NCBI RefSeq assembly: GCF_011762155.1 | Contig: NZ_JAASQL010000002.1 | Coordinates: 434,001 to 498,000, forward strand | Reading direction: 5' to 3' | Source: Wenyingzhuangia heitensis | GTDB lineage: Bacteria; Bacteroidota; Bacteroidia; Flavobacteriales; Flavobacteriaceae | DNA: 64,000 nucleotides | Shown: in pieces, positions 7,219 to 16,722 of the stretch | Position numbering within the stretch: position 1 is the first letter of the stretch | Layout of the letters: each line of letters starts with the position of its first letter | Notes under the pieces: model-generated | Seen by the model: only the letters and a program-made list of their open reading frames with translations | Databases searched by the model: none | What the model was told of the DNA's origin: nothing | Translations under genes and position numbers: made by a program

Positions 7219-8484
7219 ATGAATCAGTTAATTGACCCAAATGACATACATACAGCAGCTGCTACTTGGAGTGGTTTTATTTATCAAGGAAAAGTAGCAC
7301 TATATCACGTATTAAATTTATTAAACACAGATGCCAACGCTCTAAATTATTCTTTACAATTAGATTCTTTAGAAGATTTTGCAATAGTTGATGCAGACAT
7401 AAAGCCAATAACTTTACATCAAGTTAAAGCTATGAAGAGTAATTTATACTCAACGTATAAAGATGCTTTTGATAAATTAGAACAGAGGTTAATTACTTTT
7501 CCATGTAGTGGTGCTTATTTTCATATCTCCACTCAAAACGAAAAAACAGATGCACAAATTAAATCTCTTCATCCTACAATTAATATTTATAATTATGGAG
7601 CTAATTCTTTCTGTCAATTAAAAGATATAAATAGGCTTTGTGAAGAACAGATAGCTTTATATTTAAATAATAATCTATTACAACATCATAATAATGTAGA
7701 GAATGTAACAGCTTTACGTAATAGTTTAGAGTCTATTGTTTGTTCTCAAATAATTGATATTCATGCAAATAATCACGCTATTAACGGTTTAACAATCTCT
7801 GAGGGGGCTTATTATTTTATTATACCTTTTGAAAATTTTAGAGAGATATTAGTAAGTGATCCAACAACAATTTTAAATGAAGATTACTTTCTGTTTTTGT
7901 CTAAAGAATTAATTAATCATTATTATTTAGAATTCTGTCATGAGATTGAAGATGAAAGAGCAATTACTGAAGAAGAGAAAAATAAACTAGCAATATATTT
8001 AATGCAAATTAATGGACTCAATAAGGCTTCACTTATCAAGTTTATTCAGTCAATTTTACCTCATAGGGAAGTAAAATTAAATTCAATATTAGATTTTAAA
8101 GATTATAACATTCAAAATGAAGAGTTTAAAGATGCTTTTCTTCAAATATTACATGAACTTTCAGCTTCAGACGGTAAAATTGGAAGAAATTTCACTTGGA
8201 AGGGATCTGATAATTTAACCTATACAGCAACAGCAATAAATAATCCAGAGCAAGGAAAAAAAAAAGTTTGTAAAAGGATATTTGAAAACATTACTCAAAT
8301 AGATATTGAAGTACCCTATGAGAGTGACAAACTAATAACAACAGCACTAGAAGTGGAATCAATTGAAAAAGAGCTTAACCACCAGACTCAAGTTGAAGGC
8401 AATTTAAATAATGTTAATAATGTTACTAAATGGTCTAAAATTTCATTGACAACTTTAGAAAACGCAAAAAAAAATATTAAATGA
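7219..8484 (+). CDS. ABC-3C system effector-like protein with probable nuclease domain
   Basis: A 421-residue protein, first gene of a three-gene cassette inside the hsd operon. The N-terminal about 130 residues (WSGFIYQGKVALYHVL, then LDSLEDFAIVD and ITLHQVKAMK) look like the PD-(D/E)xK-type fold of Cap4/DUF4297-like nucleases, with the acidic residues followed by QxK. The C-terminal part (about 290-421, with SASDGKIGRNFTWKG) corresponds to the C-terminal domain that links effectors to ABC-three-component systems. In those systems, defined from gene context, an ATPase senses invading nucleic acid and licenses the effector. It lies 15 bp after hsdS and overlaps the next gene by 4 bp. The nuclease call is my inference from motif layout. 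Confidence 0.6.
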   Translation: MNQLIDPNDIHTAAATWSGFIYQGKVALYHVLNLLNTDANALNYSLQLDSLEDFAIVDADIKPITLHQVKAMKSNLYSTYKDAFDKLEQRLITFPCSGAYFHISTQNEKTDAQIKSLHPTINIYNYGANSFCQLKDINRLCEEQIALYLNNNLLQHHNNVENVTALRNSLESIVCSQIIDIHANNHAINGLTISEGAYYFIIPFENFREILVSDPTTILNEDYFLFLSKELINHYYLEFCHEIEDERAITEEEKNKLAIYLMQINGLNKASLIKFIQSILPHREVKLNSILDFKDYNIQNEEFKDAFLQILHELSASDGKIGRNFTWKGSDNLTYTATAINNPEQGKKKVCKRIFENITQIDIEVPYESDKLITTALEVESIEKELNHQTQVEGNLNNVNNVTKWSKISLTTLENAKKNIK

Positions 8485-9161
8485 AAAATTTAATTAGAAG
8501 TATTTTTAATATACATGATTTCGAGCTAAGTGAATTGGATTTTGGTGATTTATATATCTCGAATGGAGACAGGAAATATTACTGGTTAGTTGTTGAGCAA
8601 AATAACATATCTAGAGTTTTGGAATTACAAGATGAATGGTTTGAAAAATCTAAAGAGCACATAGATACAAAGGAGTTTGTTAAAAATACATCATTATTAG
8701 TTTTAGCGAATAATGATAAAAATGAAATTAAAAAGAAAGAAATTTTATTAATAGAAGAAGACCCTTTTCAGTTCAAAAAATATGTGTTGTTGTTTACATC
8801 AGATATTATGAAACAACTTTTAGAACAAACTGAAAAAGGAAATCCAGAAAAGATATTAGAGTTAATAGTAAATGAAAGTGTATTCAATAATTATAAGAGT
8901 AACTATTCAGAACCTAGTTGGAGACATTTACTGTATAACCTTGCTCATAAATTACCTTTTCTTAAAATTAATGTAGAAGTTAATCAAACCTTAGACAATC
9001 TTTTTGAAGAAGCAGAAAAAACTTTAGTAGAAAAAGAATTATTAGAATATAGCGAACTTATTGAAAAGCAACATAAAGAGGGTGTTTTATCTGAGTTAGA
9101 TAATCTTGATTTAGATGAATTAATTGAACTTTTAGATAATAAGACAGACAATGGGAATTAA
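8481..9161 (+). CDS. ABC-3C system middle component
   Basis: An acidic 226-residue protein between the effector-like gene and the ATPase, overlapping both (4 and 11 bp). It has the features of the ABC-three-component middle component: a beta-rich N-terminal half with YYWLVVEQ, the segment EEDPFQFKKYVLLFT at about residues 92-106, and a helical C-terminal half ending in a Glu/Asp-rich tail. This subunit is thought to connect the SMC-like ATPase to the effector. No catalytic motif is visible. Confidence 0.6.
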   Translation: MKNLIRSIFNIHDFELSELDFGDLYISNGDRKYYWLVVEQNNISRVLELQDEWFEKSKEHIDTKEFVKNTSLLVLANNDKNEIKKKEILLIEEDPFQFKKYVLLFTSDIMKQLLEQTEKGNPEKILELIVNESVFNNYKSNYSEPSWRHLLYNLAHKLPFLKINVEVNQTLDNLFEEAEKTLVEKELLEYSELIEKQHKEGVLSELDNLDLDELIELLDNKTDNGN

Positions 9162-11475
9162 AATAAAAAAACTTTATATAAAAAACTTCAAAGTTTACAA
9201 GGAGGAAACTTTTAATTTTGAAGACAAAAGCCTAATTGTTTTTGATGGTCCCAATGGATTTGGTAAAACGACTATTTATGATGCTATTGAATTGTTATTT
9301 ACAAATCAAATAAAACGCTATAAGAGATTAGACCATTTAATAGATGGTAGAGAAAGAAGAAATGAAAACCCACTATATAATGCAGAAGGTGCAGATGGTA
9401 CAATTATTTTAAAATTACAATTTAGTTTTGATGATGTAGATTATTTTATTGCTGTAAAAAATGCTCAAGCATTAGAGCCCGTAATAAATTTTAACCATTT
9501 TATATTGTATCGCTTAAATAATTTTGAAGATGTTATCGATGATTCAAAAGAAGTTAACGATAGCTTTCTTAAGGAAATACTGGGTTTAAATTATAAGCAT
9601 GATTTTGAATTTATTAATTATGTAGAGCAAGAGGATACTTTTCATTATTTAAAATCTAAAGAACAAGAAAAGAAGCAAAATATTGGCTATCTGTTTAATA
9701 CGCATGATTTTAATTTGAAATTAGATAAATATTTAAACTTAAATGATGCTATTGAAAAACAACTAAAAGGAGAGTATGGTTTACAATCACAAATCCAGTT
9801 ACTTAATGAGTCTATTAAAAAAATTAAAGAATCTTTAAAAAAAGCCGATTCTATTTCATTCAAAAAAATGTTTGTAGATAAGGATTTTGAATGGGATAAA
9901 GAGAAAATTGATTTTAACAGAATTAGCTATAATCAATTATTTAATGATGACGATAATACTTTTCAACAACTAGAAAACCTAATAATAAATAAAAGAGATT
10001 TTATAAATTATCTTCATAATAATAGTATTGATAACCTTTTAAGCAATGAGGATATTTTACAAAATTTCTACTATTATCAAAATTTCAGAAAAGAGGAAGA
10101 AAAAATAGAAGAGGAGGCTGATTTTCTAAATGATGTTATTGATTTTAAAAAGTTATTCGAAGAATTTGAAATCGATGAGATAATTGAAAATGATTTCAAT
10201 ATGCCTGATATTATTCTTGATAAATATAGGGATAATGAGGTGATAGTTAAATATCAGCATATGTTGGATGAATTAACTATGGATTTAAAGAATTCTAATT
10301 CAGCTGAAAAAATATATTCAAGAATCTTATCATCTAGAGATGCTTTAAAATCGCACTTGCTTGATTATCATAAAAAGCTAAATGACAATGGTATTTGTCC
10401 ATTATGTGGTAAAGATTACAATTCTAGTACAGAACTAATAAAAAATATAGAAGCACAAAAAACAGAAATTGAATTATTAAATAATAATTTAGGCCAAAAG
10501 CTTGTTGATGGTTCTAATACCTTTTTAACTTTCGTTAAAGACAGTTTGTTTGCCGAATTAGATAAGTTTACCAAAGATTTTGTTTATAATCCAGAATATT
10601 TCAAATCAGACTTTTTTGAAATTGAAACGAATAGAAAGCTTGATAGAATTGAAGATAAATTAGAAAGACTTGGCATTGATTATTCTGAAAGTACTTCAAT
10701 TGAAATAAAAGAAAATATATTTGGTTTTGAGGCTTTTGAAAGTATAATTGAGAATCAAAAACTAAAATATAATCAAGAAAATATTGATTATTATTTTAGC
10801 GAGATTTTCGGGGGTTTCTTTTCTTCCAATCAAAAACTTCTTAAAGAAATAAGTTTAGATGACTTGAAAAGTAAAAGAAAATACATTGAATGGCAATACT
10901 CAATTTATCAAAATAAATTACTTGGAGAGAAAAAAGAAGAGTTAACTGTTCTAGATAAAAAAAACAAAAAATTATCTAATTATCAAGCTCAAATAAAAGC
11001 TATTATAGATGTTCTAGATGAATCTCTAAGGAAATATAGTAGCCAGTTAATTAAGGATATAGAATTGCTGTTTCATATATATTCTGGTAGAATTGTTCAA
11101 GATTTTCAAGGAGGATTAGGACTATTTATAATAGATAGGGGTGATAAAATAAAATTTGTGTCTTCACCATCTAAAACTTATGATGCTATTTTTTCAATGA
11201 GTACAGGTCAATTATCAGCACTTATTTTATCATTTACACTCGCTTTAAATAAAAAGTACTCAAAAAGTAAATTACTGCTAATTGATGATCCAGTTCAAAC
11301 AATGGATGATATTAATACCGCTGGATTTGTGGAATTATTAAGAAATGATTTTTCGGATAGACAGATAATCCTATCTACACATGAACAAATGTTATCTAAT
11401 TATGTAAGATATAAATTTAAGAAATTTAATATTGATGCATTAAGTCTAGACTTAAGTAAAATAAAGAATAATTAA
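9151..11475 (+). CDS. SMC/Rad50-like ABC ATPase of an ABC-3C system
   Basis: A 774-residue ABC ATPase of the SMC/RecF/Rad50 class. Walker A is DGPNGFGKTT (about 32-41). A long coiled-coil middle contains a zinc-hook-like CPLC (about 416-419). The signature MSTGQLSAL lies near 683, Walker B LLLIDDPVQ near 708 with an unusual DD pair instead of DE, and the H-loop STHEQ near 742. Such ATPases bind DNA ends or duplexes and dimerise on ATP. Together with the two preceding genes it makes a complete ABC-three-component cassette. It ends one base before hsdR. Confidence 0.85.
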   Translation: MGIKIKKLYIKNFKVYKEETFNFEDKSLIVFDGPNGFGKTTIYDAIELLFTNQIKRYKRLDHLIDGRERRNENPLYNAEGADGTIILKLQFSFDDVDYFIAVKNAQALEPVINFNHFILYRLNNFEDVIDDSKEVNDSFLKEILGLNYKHDFEFINYVEQEDTFHYLKSKEQEKKQNIGYLFNTHDFNLKLDKYLNLNDAIEKQLKGEYGLQSQIQLLNESIKKIKESLKKADSISFKKMFVDKDFEWDKEKIDFNRISYNQLFNDDDNTFQQLENLIINKRDFINYLHNNSIDNLLSNEDILQNFYYYQNFRKEEEKIEEEADFLNDVIDFKKLFEEFEIDEIIENDFNMPDIILDKYRDNEVIVKYQHMLDELTMDLKNSNSAEKIYSRILSSRDALKSHLLDYHKKLNDNGICPLCGKDYNSSTELIKNIEAQKTEIELLNNNLGQKLVDGSNTFLTFVKDSLFAELDKFTKDFVYNPEYFKSDFFEIETNRKLDRIEDKLERLGIDYSESTSIEIKENIFGFEAFESIIENQKLKYNQENIDYYFSEIFGGFFSSNQKLLKEISLDDLKSKRKYIEWQYSIYQNKLLGEKKEELTVLDKKNKKLSNYQAQIKAIIDVLDESLRKYSSQLIKDIELLFHIYSGRIVQDFQGGLGLFIIDRGDKIKFVSSPSKTYDAIFSMSTGQLSALILSFTLALNKKYSKSKLLLIDDPVQTMDDINTAGFVELLRNDFSDRQIILSTHEQMLSNYVRYKFKKFNIDALSLDLSKIKNN

Positions 11476-11476
11476 T

Positions 11477-14400
11477 ATGCATAGCCAAACCAACGAACAA
11501 GCCTTAGAAGCTGCCATAGAAAAACACCTAACAGGAACCTGTTTAGAAGAGCTAAAAGCACAAGGAACTACGGTAGATGCAGTAAACGAAAGTGCAGAAC
11601 TATACCAAACAGGTAAGGGATATTATATAGGACAGGCTAGTAATTTTAATACACGTTTTGCCATAGATGAGCAGTTTTTTTGGTCTTTTTTAGAAAGTAC
11701 ACAAAAAGAGGAGTTGTCTAAATTGCAAAAACAAACCGATTGGAAATTAAAAATTCTGAATCGTTTGGATAGATTGGTGAAAAAATATGGAATCTTACAC
11801 TTGTTAAACAAAGGTTTACAGGTAGATGATGCCAATTTTACCTTGTTGTATCAATTGCATTTGGCAAGCAGTAGTCAAACCATAAAAGACAGGTTTCAAC
11901 AAAATTGTTTTAGTGTAACTAGGCAAGTACGTTACAGCATAGACAATCCTAGAGAAGAAGTGGACTTGGTATTGTTCATCAACGGTTTGCCTTTGGTAAC
12001 TATGGAATTAAAAAATGCATGGACAGGGCAAACAGCCAAAGTACATGGGCAACATCAATACAAAACACAAAGAGACACCAAACAACCTTTGTTGAATTTT
12101 GCTCGTTGTATCGTTCATTTTGCTGTAGATACTGATGAAGCTTACATGACCACCAAGCTAGATGGTAAAAACACCTTCTTTTTACCTTTTAACAAAGGAA
12201 ACAAACATGGAAAAGGGAATCCAGAATTACCTGCCGGTACTACAGGCCATAGAACACAGTATTTGTGGGACGAGGTATTTACCAGAGAAAGTTTGGCAAA
12301 CATCATTCAACACTTTGTGCGTTTAGATGGTAAGAAAAAAGACTCTTTACAAAGTAAAACCTTATTTTTTCCTCGTTATCATCAAATGGATGTGGTACGT
12401 AAAATTATTGCCGATGCTAGTAAAAAAGGAGTAGGTCAAACCTATTTAATTCAGCACTCTGCAGGTTCGGGTAAATCTAATTCCATCACCTGGGCGGCTT
12501 ATCAACTCATAGAAACTTATCCAGAAAACCAAAATGTTCCTGGAGGTACGGACATAGAAAAACCTCTGTTCGATTCTGTCATAGTAGTCACAGATCGTAG
12601 ATTGTTAGACAAACAAATACGTGAAAACATTGCTAGTTTTTCCGAAATAAAAAACATCATTGCACCCGCTTTTTCATCCAAAGAATTAAGAAGCAGTTTA
12701 GAGCAAGGAAAAAAAATCATCATCACCACTATTCAAAAATTCCCATTTATTATTGACGGAATAGCAGATTTAAGTGACAAGCGTTTTGCCGTAATTATTG
12801 ATGAAGCCCACTCTAGCCAAAGTGGTGCTGCACATGATAGCATGAACACAGCCATGGGACAACAAGCAAACGAAGAGAACGAGCTAGATGCACAAGATAA
12901 AATTGTACAAGCCATGGAGTCTCGTAAAATGCGTGGAAATGCGAGTTATTTGGCTTTTACTGCCACACCCAAACCCATTACTTTAGAAAAGTTTGGAGTA
13001 CAGCAAGAAGATGGAAGTTTCACTCCTTTTCACTTGTACTCTATGAAACAAGCCATCGAAGAAGGGTTTATTTTAGATGTACTGTCTAATTACACCACTT
13101 TAAAGAGTTATTACGAAATTGAGAAGTCTATAGAAGACAATCCTTTGTTTGATACTACCAAAGCACAAAAAAAATTACGAGCTTTTGTAGAACAACATCA
13201 AGAAACCATACAGACCAAGGCAGAAATTATCTTAGATCATTTCATCCCAAACATTATCAATAAGAAAAAGTTAAAAGGGAAGGCCAAAGCCATGGTTATT
13301 ACGCAGAGTATAGAATCGGCCATCAAATATTACAAAGCTTTACAACGTATTTTAGAAGAAAAAGGACAGCCTTTTAAAATAGCCATAGCTTTTTCGGGAA
13401 CTAAAAAAGTAGATGGGATAGACTACACCGAAGCTGAAATGAATGGTTTTGCTGAAAAGGACACCAAAGATAAGTTTAATGAGGATGATTACAGAATTTT
13501 AGTAGTAGCTAACAAATACCTAACAGGTTTCGATCAACCCAAGTTATGTGCCATGTATGTGGACAAAAAACTACAAGGGGTGTTGGCGGTACAAGCTTTG
13601 TCTCGTTTAAATAGAGCAGCCAATAAATTAGGAAAGAAAACAGAAGACCTTTTTGTACTAGATTTTTTCAATACTACGGAAGATATTAAAAATGCCTTTG
13701 ATCCTTTTTACACAGCAACTTCTTTAAGTGGAGCTACAGATGTAAATGTATTACACGAATTAAAAGAAGTGTTAGACGATGTAGGAGTGTATGAATGGAA
13801 TGAAGTGGAAGATTTCAACCATAAATTTTTTAGCAAAGTAGATGCACAAATTCTAAGCCCAATTATAGAAAGAGCTTCTGAACGTTTTATACACGAGTTG
13901 GAGTTAGAAGATGATGAAAAAGCGGATTTTAAAATTAAAGCCAAACAGTTTGTAAAAATTTATGGACAAATGGCTGCCATTTTACCTTTTGAAGTATTAA
14001 ACTGGGAAAAACTATTTTGGTTTTTAAAATTCTTAATTCCAAAACTACCTGTAAAACCAGAGGGAATTGAAGGTTTAGACGAATTGTTAGAATCGGTAGA
14101 TTTATCTACCTACGGACTAGAACGTGTAAAATTAAATGAATCGATTGGTTTAGATGATACGGATAGCGAAGTAGATCCACAAAACCCAAATCCTAGAGGG
14201 GCTCATGGTAGAGAGGAAGAAAAAGATCCTTTAGATTTGATTATCAATAGCTTTAACGAACGTTGGTTTCAGGGTTGGGAAGCCACACCAGAAGATCAAC
14301 GAGTAAAGTTTGTAGGCCTAACAAAATCTATACAAGCGCATCCAGATTTTCAACCTAAAGTAGTAGAAAATCAAGATGAACAAAACAAAGATTTAGCCTT

Positions 14401-14539
14401 CAAGAAAATATTAGATGAAGTCATGTCTAAACAAAGAAAACAAGAGTTAGACTTGTACAGACTCTATGCAAAAGACGATAGTTTTTACAAAGCTTTTTTT
14501 GATACCATGAAACGCATGTCAAATATTTCTACAAATTAA
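11477..14539 (+). CDS. hsdR: type I restriction endonuclease subunit HsdR
   Basis: A 1020-residue motor and nuclease subunit. The N-terminal nuclease has VDLVLFINGLPLVTMELKN, giving Asp163 and Glu177-x-Lys179 of the PD-(D/E)xK fold. The SF2 helicase follows with Walker A SAGSGKS (about 328), DEAH as IIDEAHSS (about 440), motif III FTATPK (about 493) and motif VI QALSRLNR. The C-terminal about 250 residues bind HsdM. The length is normal. It is separated from hsdM and hsdS by the three ABC-3C genes, yet their codon use (many ACC, GCC, AAC) is alike, unlike the more AT-rich cassette between them. It catalyses ATP-driven translocation and cleavage of unmethylated DNA with HsdM and HsdS. Confidence 0.95.
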   Translation: MHSQTNEQALEAAIEKHLTGTCLEELKAQGTTVDAVNESAELYQTGKGYYIGQASNFNTRFAIDEQFFWSFLESTQKEELSKLQKQTDWKLKILNRLDRLVKKYGILHLLNKGLQVDDANFTLLYQLHLASSSQTIKDRFQQNCFSVTRQVRYSIDNPREEVDLVLFINGLPLVTMELKNAWTGQTAKVHGQHQYKTQRDTKQPLLNFARCIVHFAVDTDEAYMTTKLDGKNTFFLPFNKGNKHGKGNPELPAGTTGHRTQYLWDEVFTRESLANIIQHFVRLDGKKKDSLQSKTLFFPRYHQMDVVRKIIADASKKGVGQTYLIQHSAGSGKSNSITWAAYQLIETYPENQNVPGGTDIEKPLFDSVIVVTDRRLLDKQIRENIASFSEIKNIIAPAFSSKELRSSLEQGKKIIITTIQKFPFIIDGIADLSDKRFAVIIDEAHSSQSGAAHDSMNTAMGQQANEENELDAQDKIVQAMESRKMRGNASYLAFTATPKPITLEKFGVQQEDGSFTPFHLYSMKQAIEEGFILDVLSNYTTLKSYYEIEKSIEDNPLFDTTKAQKKLRAFVEQHQETIQTKAEIILDHFIPNIINKKKLKGKAKAMVITQSIESAIKYYKALQRILEEKGQPFKIAIAFSGTKKVDGIDYTEAEMNGFAEKDTKDKFNEDDYRILVVANKYLTGFDQPKLCAMYVDKKLQGVLAVQALSRLNRAANKLGKKTEDLFVLDFFNTTEDIKNAFDPFYTATSLSGATDVNVLHELKEVLDDVGVYEWNEVEDFNHKFFSKVDAQILSPIIERASERFIHELELEDDEKADFKIKAKQFVKIYGQMAAILPFEVLNWEKLFWFLKFLIPKLPVKPEGIEGLDELLESVDLSTYGLERVKLNESIGLDDTDSEVDPQNPNPRGAHGREEEKDPLDLIINSFNERWFQGWEATPEDQRVKFVGLTKSIQAHPDFQPKVVENQDEQNKDLAFKKILDEVMSKQRKQELDLYRLYAKDDSFYKAFFDTMKRMSNISTN

Positions 14540-14556
14540 ACAATATTTAATTCAGA

Positions 14557-14586
14557 AAACACCTGTTATTTCTAATAGGTGTTTTT
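14557..14586. terminator. bidirectional terminator between hsdR and small minus-strand gene
   Basis: ACACCT (14559-14564) pairs with AGGTGT (14577-14582), with an A run on the left and TTTTT on the right. It serves the convergent hsdR and the 48-residue gene. The same dyad layout, ACACC-N14-GGTGT, recurs at 25154-25177. Confidence 0.6.
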
Positions 14587-14595
14587 AAGTGATTT

Positions 14596-14742
14596 CTACT
14601 TACAACCATTCTTGGCACAAGTAATCTTTTCATTAGAATTCACCCAATGATTAGAGTGTTCATTGGTGTTAAAACCACAACCTGTAGTCCCTCCTTTTAC
14701 TCCTTTGTGTACTTCTTGTGTTGGTGTGTGCTTTACAGCCAT
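14596..14742 (-). CDS. 48-residue Gly/Cys/His-rich small protein
   Basis: An ATG (14742-14740) to TAG (14598-14596) reading frame encodes 48 residues. The start is MAVKHTPTQEVHKG, the middle GGTTGCGFNTNEHSNHW, and the end KITCAKNGCK. The three cysteines and spaced histidines suggest a small metal-binding or disulphide protein. I recall similar short proteins in other flavobacteria, but no function is known to me. It runs convergent with hsdR with a shared terminator, and codon use is coherent throughout. The opposite-strand frame over this stretch is not convincing. Confidence 0.65.
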   Translation of the reverse strand: MAVKHTPTQEVHKGVKGGTTGCGFNTNEHSNHWVNSNEKITCAKNGCK

Positions 14743-15012
14743 AATAATATAAATTTAGAATTAGACCTGAAAGTAATTACAATGTGTGTGCTGTATCTGC
14801 ATTTTTGCTTTATAATTAGCTTTTTAAACTAATGATTAAATAATGAACAAAATCATTATTTAACTGTAAGTGGTTGTTTTTAAGTCATATAGGTAATGAT
14901 TTTTAATGAATCAATCATTAATAATTATTGAGATCAAATCTTGTTATTTATTTGCATCTGTTAACAACAATTACAAGTGCATTTGTTTATTCATTAATTA
15001 CAAAACCTTAAA
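14743..15012. other. 270-bp intergenic region, left end of the mobile element
   Basis: No coding region is visible. The stretch holds a cluster of TAATGA/TCATTA motifs (14830-14921) and then AT-rich leader to the HTH gene. The left boundary of the integrated element probably lies here or just upstream of 14596. Confidence 0.5.
14830..14921. promoter_or_regulatory. cluster of TAATGA/TCATTA motifs (iteron-like)
   Basis: Six TAATGA or TCATTA hexamers lie in 92 bp. Two form an inverted repeat with 11-bp arms, TTAAATAATGA (14836-14846) and TCATTATTTAA (14853-14863). Another pair is TTAATGA (14903-14909) with TCATTAA (14915-14921). This suits cooperative binding by an excisionase, integrase or repressor next to the HTH gene at 15013. 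Confidence 0.45.
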
Positions 15013-15315
15013 ATGATGAACAAAAAGGAATTTAATTTAGAACATAAAATTGACAGAATTGAGAAATTACTATTATTATCAGGAACTAGAATCCTAAATT
15101 TAGAAAATGCTTGCCTGATAACTGGCTTTAGTAAAAGTAAAATGTACAAATTAACTTCTAATCAAGAAGAATCTGGTATTCCTGCAAAGAGACCCACAGG
15201 AGGAGCTATACTTTTTGATAAAAAAGAGTTAGAAGATTGGTGCTTAAGATCTGATTATTCAGATCAAAGCAGTAAGCAAAAAGCTTTGGACTATGTGTTT
15301 AACTCAAAAAGATAA
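15013..15315 (+). CDS. excisionase-like helix-turn-helix protein
   Basis: A 100-residue protein with a MerR/excisionase-type winged helix at about 25-80: LNLENACLITGFSKSKMYKL, then RPTGGAILFDKKELEDWCL. Such proteins sit at the head of Bacteroidota mobilizable elements and act in excision control or transcription. A short coiled N-terminus precedes the domain. Two adjacent ATG codons could start it (15013 or 15016). The next gene begins 7 bp after the stop. Confidence 0.75.
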   Translation: MMNKKEFNLEHKIDRIEKLLLLSGTRILNLENACLITGFSKSKMYKLTSNQEESGIPAKRPTGGAILFDKKELEDWCLRSDYSDQSSKQKALDYVFNSKR

Positions 15316-15321
15316 TAGAAA

Positions 15322-16719
15322 ATGAGTTTAAACAAAAAATCCCCCATTACTTCAGAAAGTAATAAAGGAGATCTTTGTAATTCGCAAAACAAATATACAG
15401 AAAAGAATGGAATTATTGATTTACAAGATTTAGAATTTGATAGTATTAAATTAACGAATGAAGAAGATAATGTTTTTCCAGTTGATGTTTTTCCAAAAGC
15501 TATTCAAGAAATTATTTTTAAAGTTTCAGATATTTACCAATTTTCAATCGATTATTTAGGATCTGGTATTTTGTCTGCTGCATCTACGGCAATTGGCAAG
15601 AGCTATAAAGCAAACGTAAAAAAAGGATGGGAAGAAAAATGTAATTTATTTATGGTTATTGTTGGGAGACCAGGAGATTCTAAAAGCCACGCTTTGAGTT
15701 TTTGTTATAAACCTATTCAAAATCATGATAAAAAATTATTTGTTGATTATGAAAATGAAATAAGTGTTTATGAAGAAGCCACAGAAAACAAACCTAAACG
15801 ACCAATTCTGAATAAGTTATTAATTTCTGATTTTACTCCAGAAGCATTGTTGCTTTCACATTATCATAACAAACGTGGATTAACTATTTATGCTGATGAA
15901 CTATTATCATGGTTAAAGAATTTTAATAGATATTCTAGCAGTGGTGAGGCTGAAACATATTTAAGTCTCTGGAGTGGTACTACAGTGTCAATTGATAGAG
16001 CTACCTCTAAGAGTATTAGAATTGATGATACCTTTATTGGTGTTGTTGGAAGTACACAGATAGGTGTTTTAAAAGAGTTTTCTAAAGAGGGTAGAAACGT
16101 TAATGGATTTATTGATAGGTTGTTATTTGTATATCCAAGTAATCCATTGAGAATTAAATGGAATAACACTAAAATAGATCCTAGACTATTTAGTAATTAC
16201 AATGCCATTCTAGATAAATTAATAAATAAAAGTGAGGAACCAAAATTAATACCTTTTAATAAAGATGCTCAGGAGTTTTTATTTGCATGGCAAAATAATA
16301 GACCAGAAGATTATTTATTTGATTATGAAAGGGGAATAGATATTAAACTTCAACAATATGTTATCCGTTTTGCCATTATCATACAGCTTTTACACCATGC
16401 TAGTGATGGTGAATCTGATTCAATAATAAGTTTAAAGAATACAAAGAAAGCCATATTGTTATTTGATTATTTCTTAAAAACAGCATTGAGGGTTAGAGAA
16501 GAAACAACTCAACGTAATTACTTAGAGAGCCTAACAAAACTTCAGTTAGATATCTTAAATGATTTACCCAAAGAATTCGGAACGGGTCAAGGAGTTAAAA
16601 TTGCATGTAAAAAAGAAAACGGGAAACCAAGAATTTCTGAAAGGCAATTTAAAACGTATCTCAATGATAGAAAATTATTTACAAAATTAGAACGAGGAAA
16701 GTATTTAAAGAAGTTATAG
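15322..16719 (+). CDS. DUF3987 family replication ATPase/primase-helicase-like protein
   Basis: A 465-residue DUF3987 protein. A Walker A-like loop GRPGDSKSHA occupies about 115-124, where the usual GK is SK, and IYADELLSWL near 188-197 serves as Walker B. DUF3987 proteins occur in mobilizable and conjugative elements and phages next to primase-like proteins and are thought to act in element replication as DnaB/primase-helicase relatives. The N-terminal about 50 residues are low-complexity. It lies in the element's operon after the HTH gene and before a structured intergenic region. Confidence 0.75.
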   Translation: MSLNKKSPITSESNKGDLCNSQNKYTEKNGIIDLQDLEFDSIKLTNEEDNVFPVDVFPKAIQEIIFKVSDIYQFSIDYLGSGILSAASTAIGKSYKANVKKGWEEKCNLFMVIVGRPGDSKSHALSFCYKPIQNHDKKLFVDYENEISVYEEATENKPKRPILNKLLISDFTPEALLLSHYHNKRGLTIYADELLSWLKNFNRYSSSGEAETYLSLWSGTTVSIDRATSKSIRIDDTFIGVVGSTQIGVLKEFSKEGRNVNGFIDRLLFVYPSNPLRIKWNNTKIDPRLFSNYNAILDKLINKSEEPKLIPFNKDAQEFLFAWQNNRPEDYLFDYERGIDIKLQQYVIRFAIIIQLLHHASDGESDSIISLKNTKKAILLFDYFLKTALRVREETTQRNYLESLTKLQLDILNDLPKEFGTGQGVKIACKKENGKPRISERQFKTYLNDRKLFTKLERGKYLKKL

Positions 16720-16722
16720 GGT

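Noticed and set aside
14647-14832. Plus-strand frame of 61 codons with hydrophobic, Cys-rich translation
   Set aside because: It lies over the coherent minus-strand 48-residue gene and its translation looks like a shadow.
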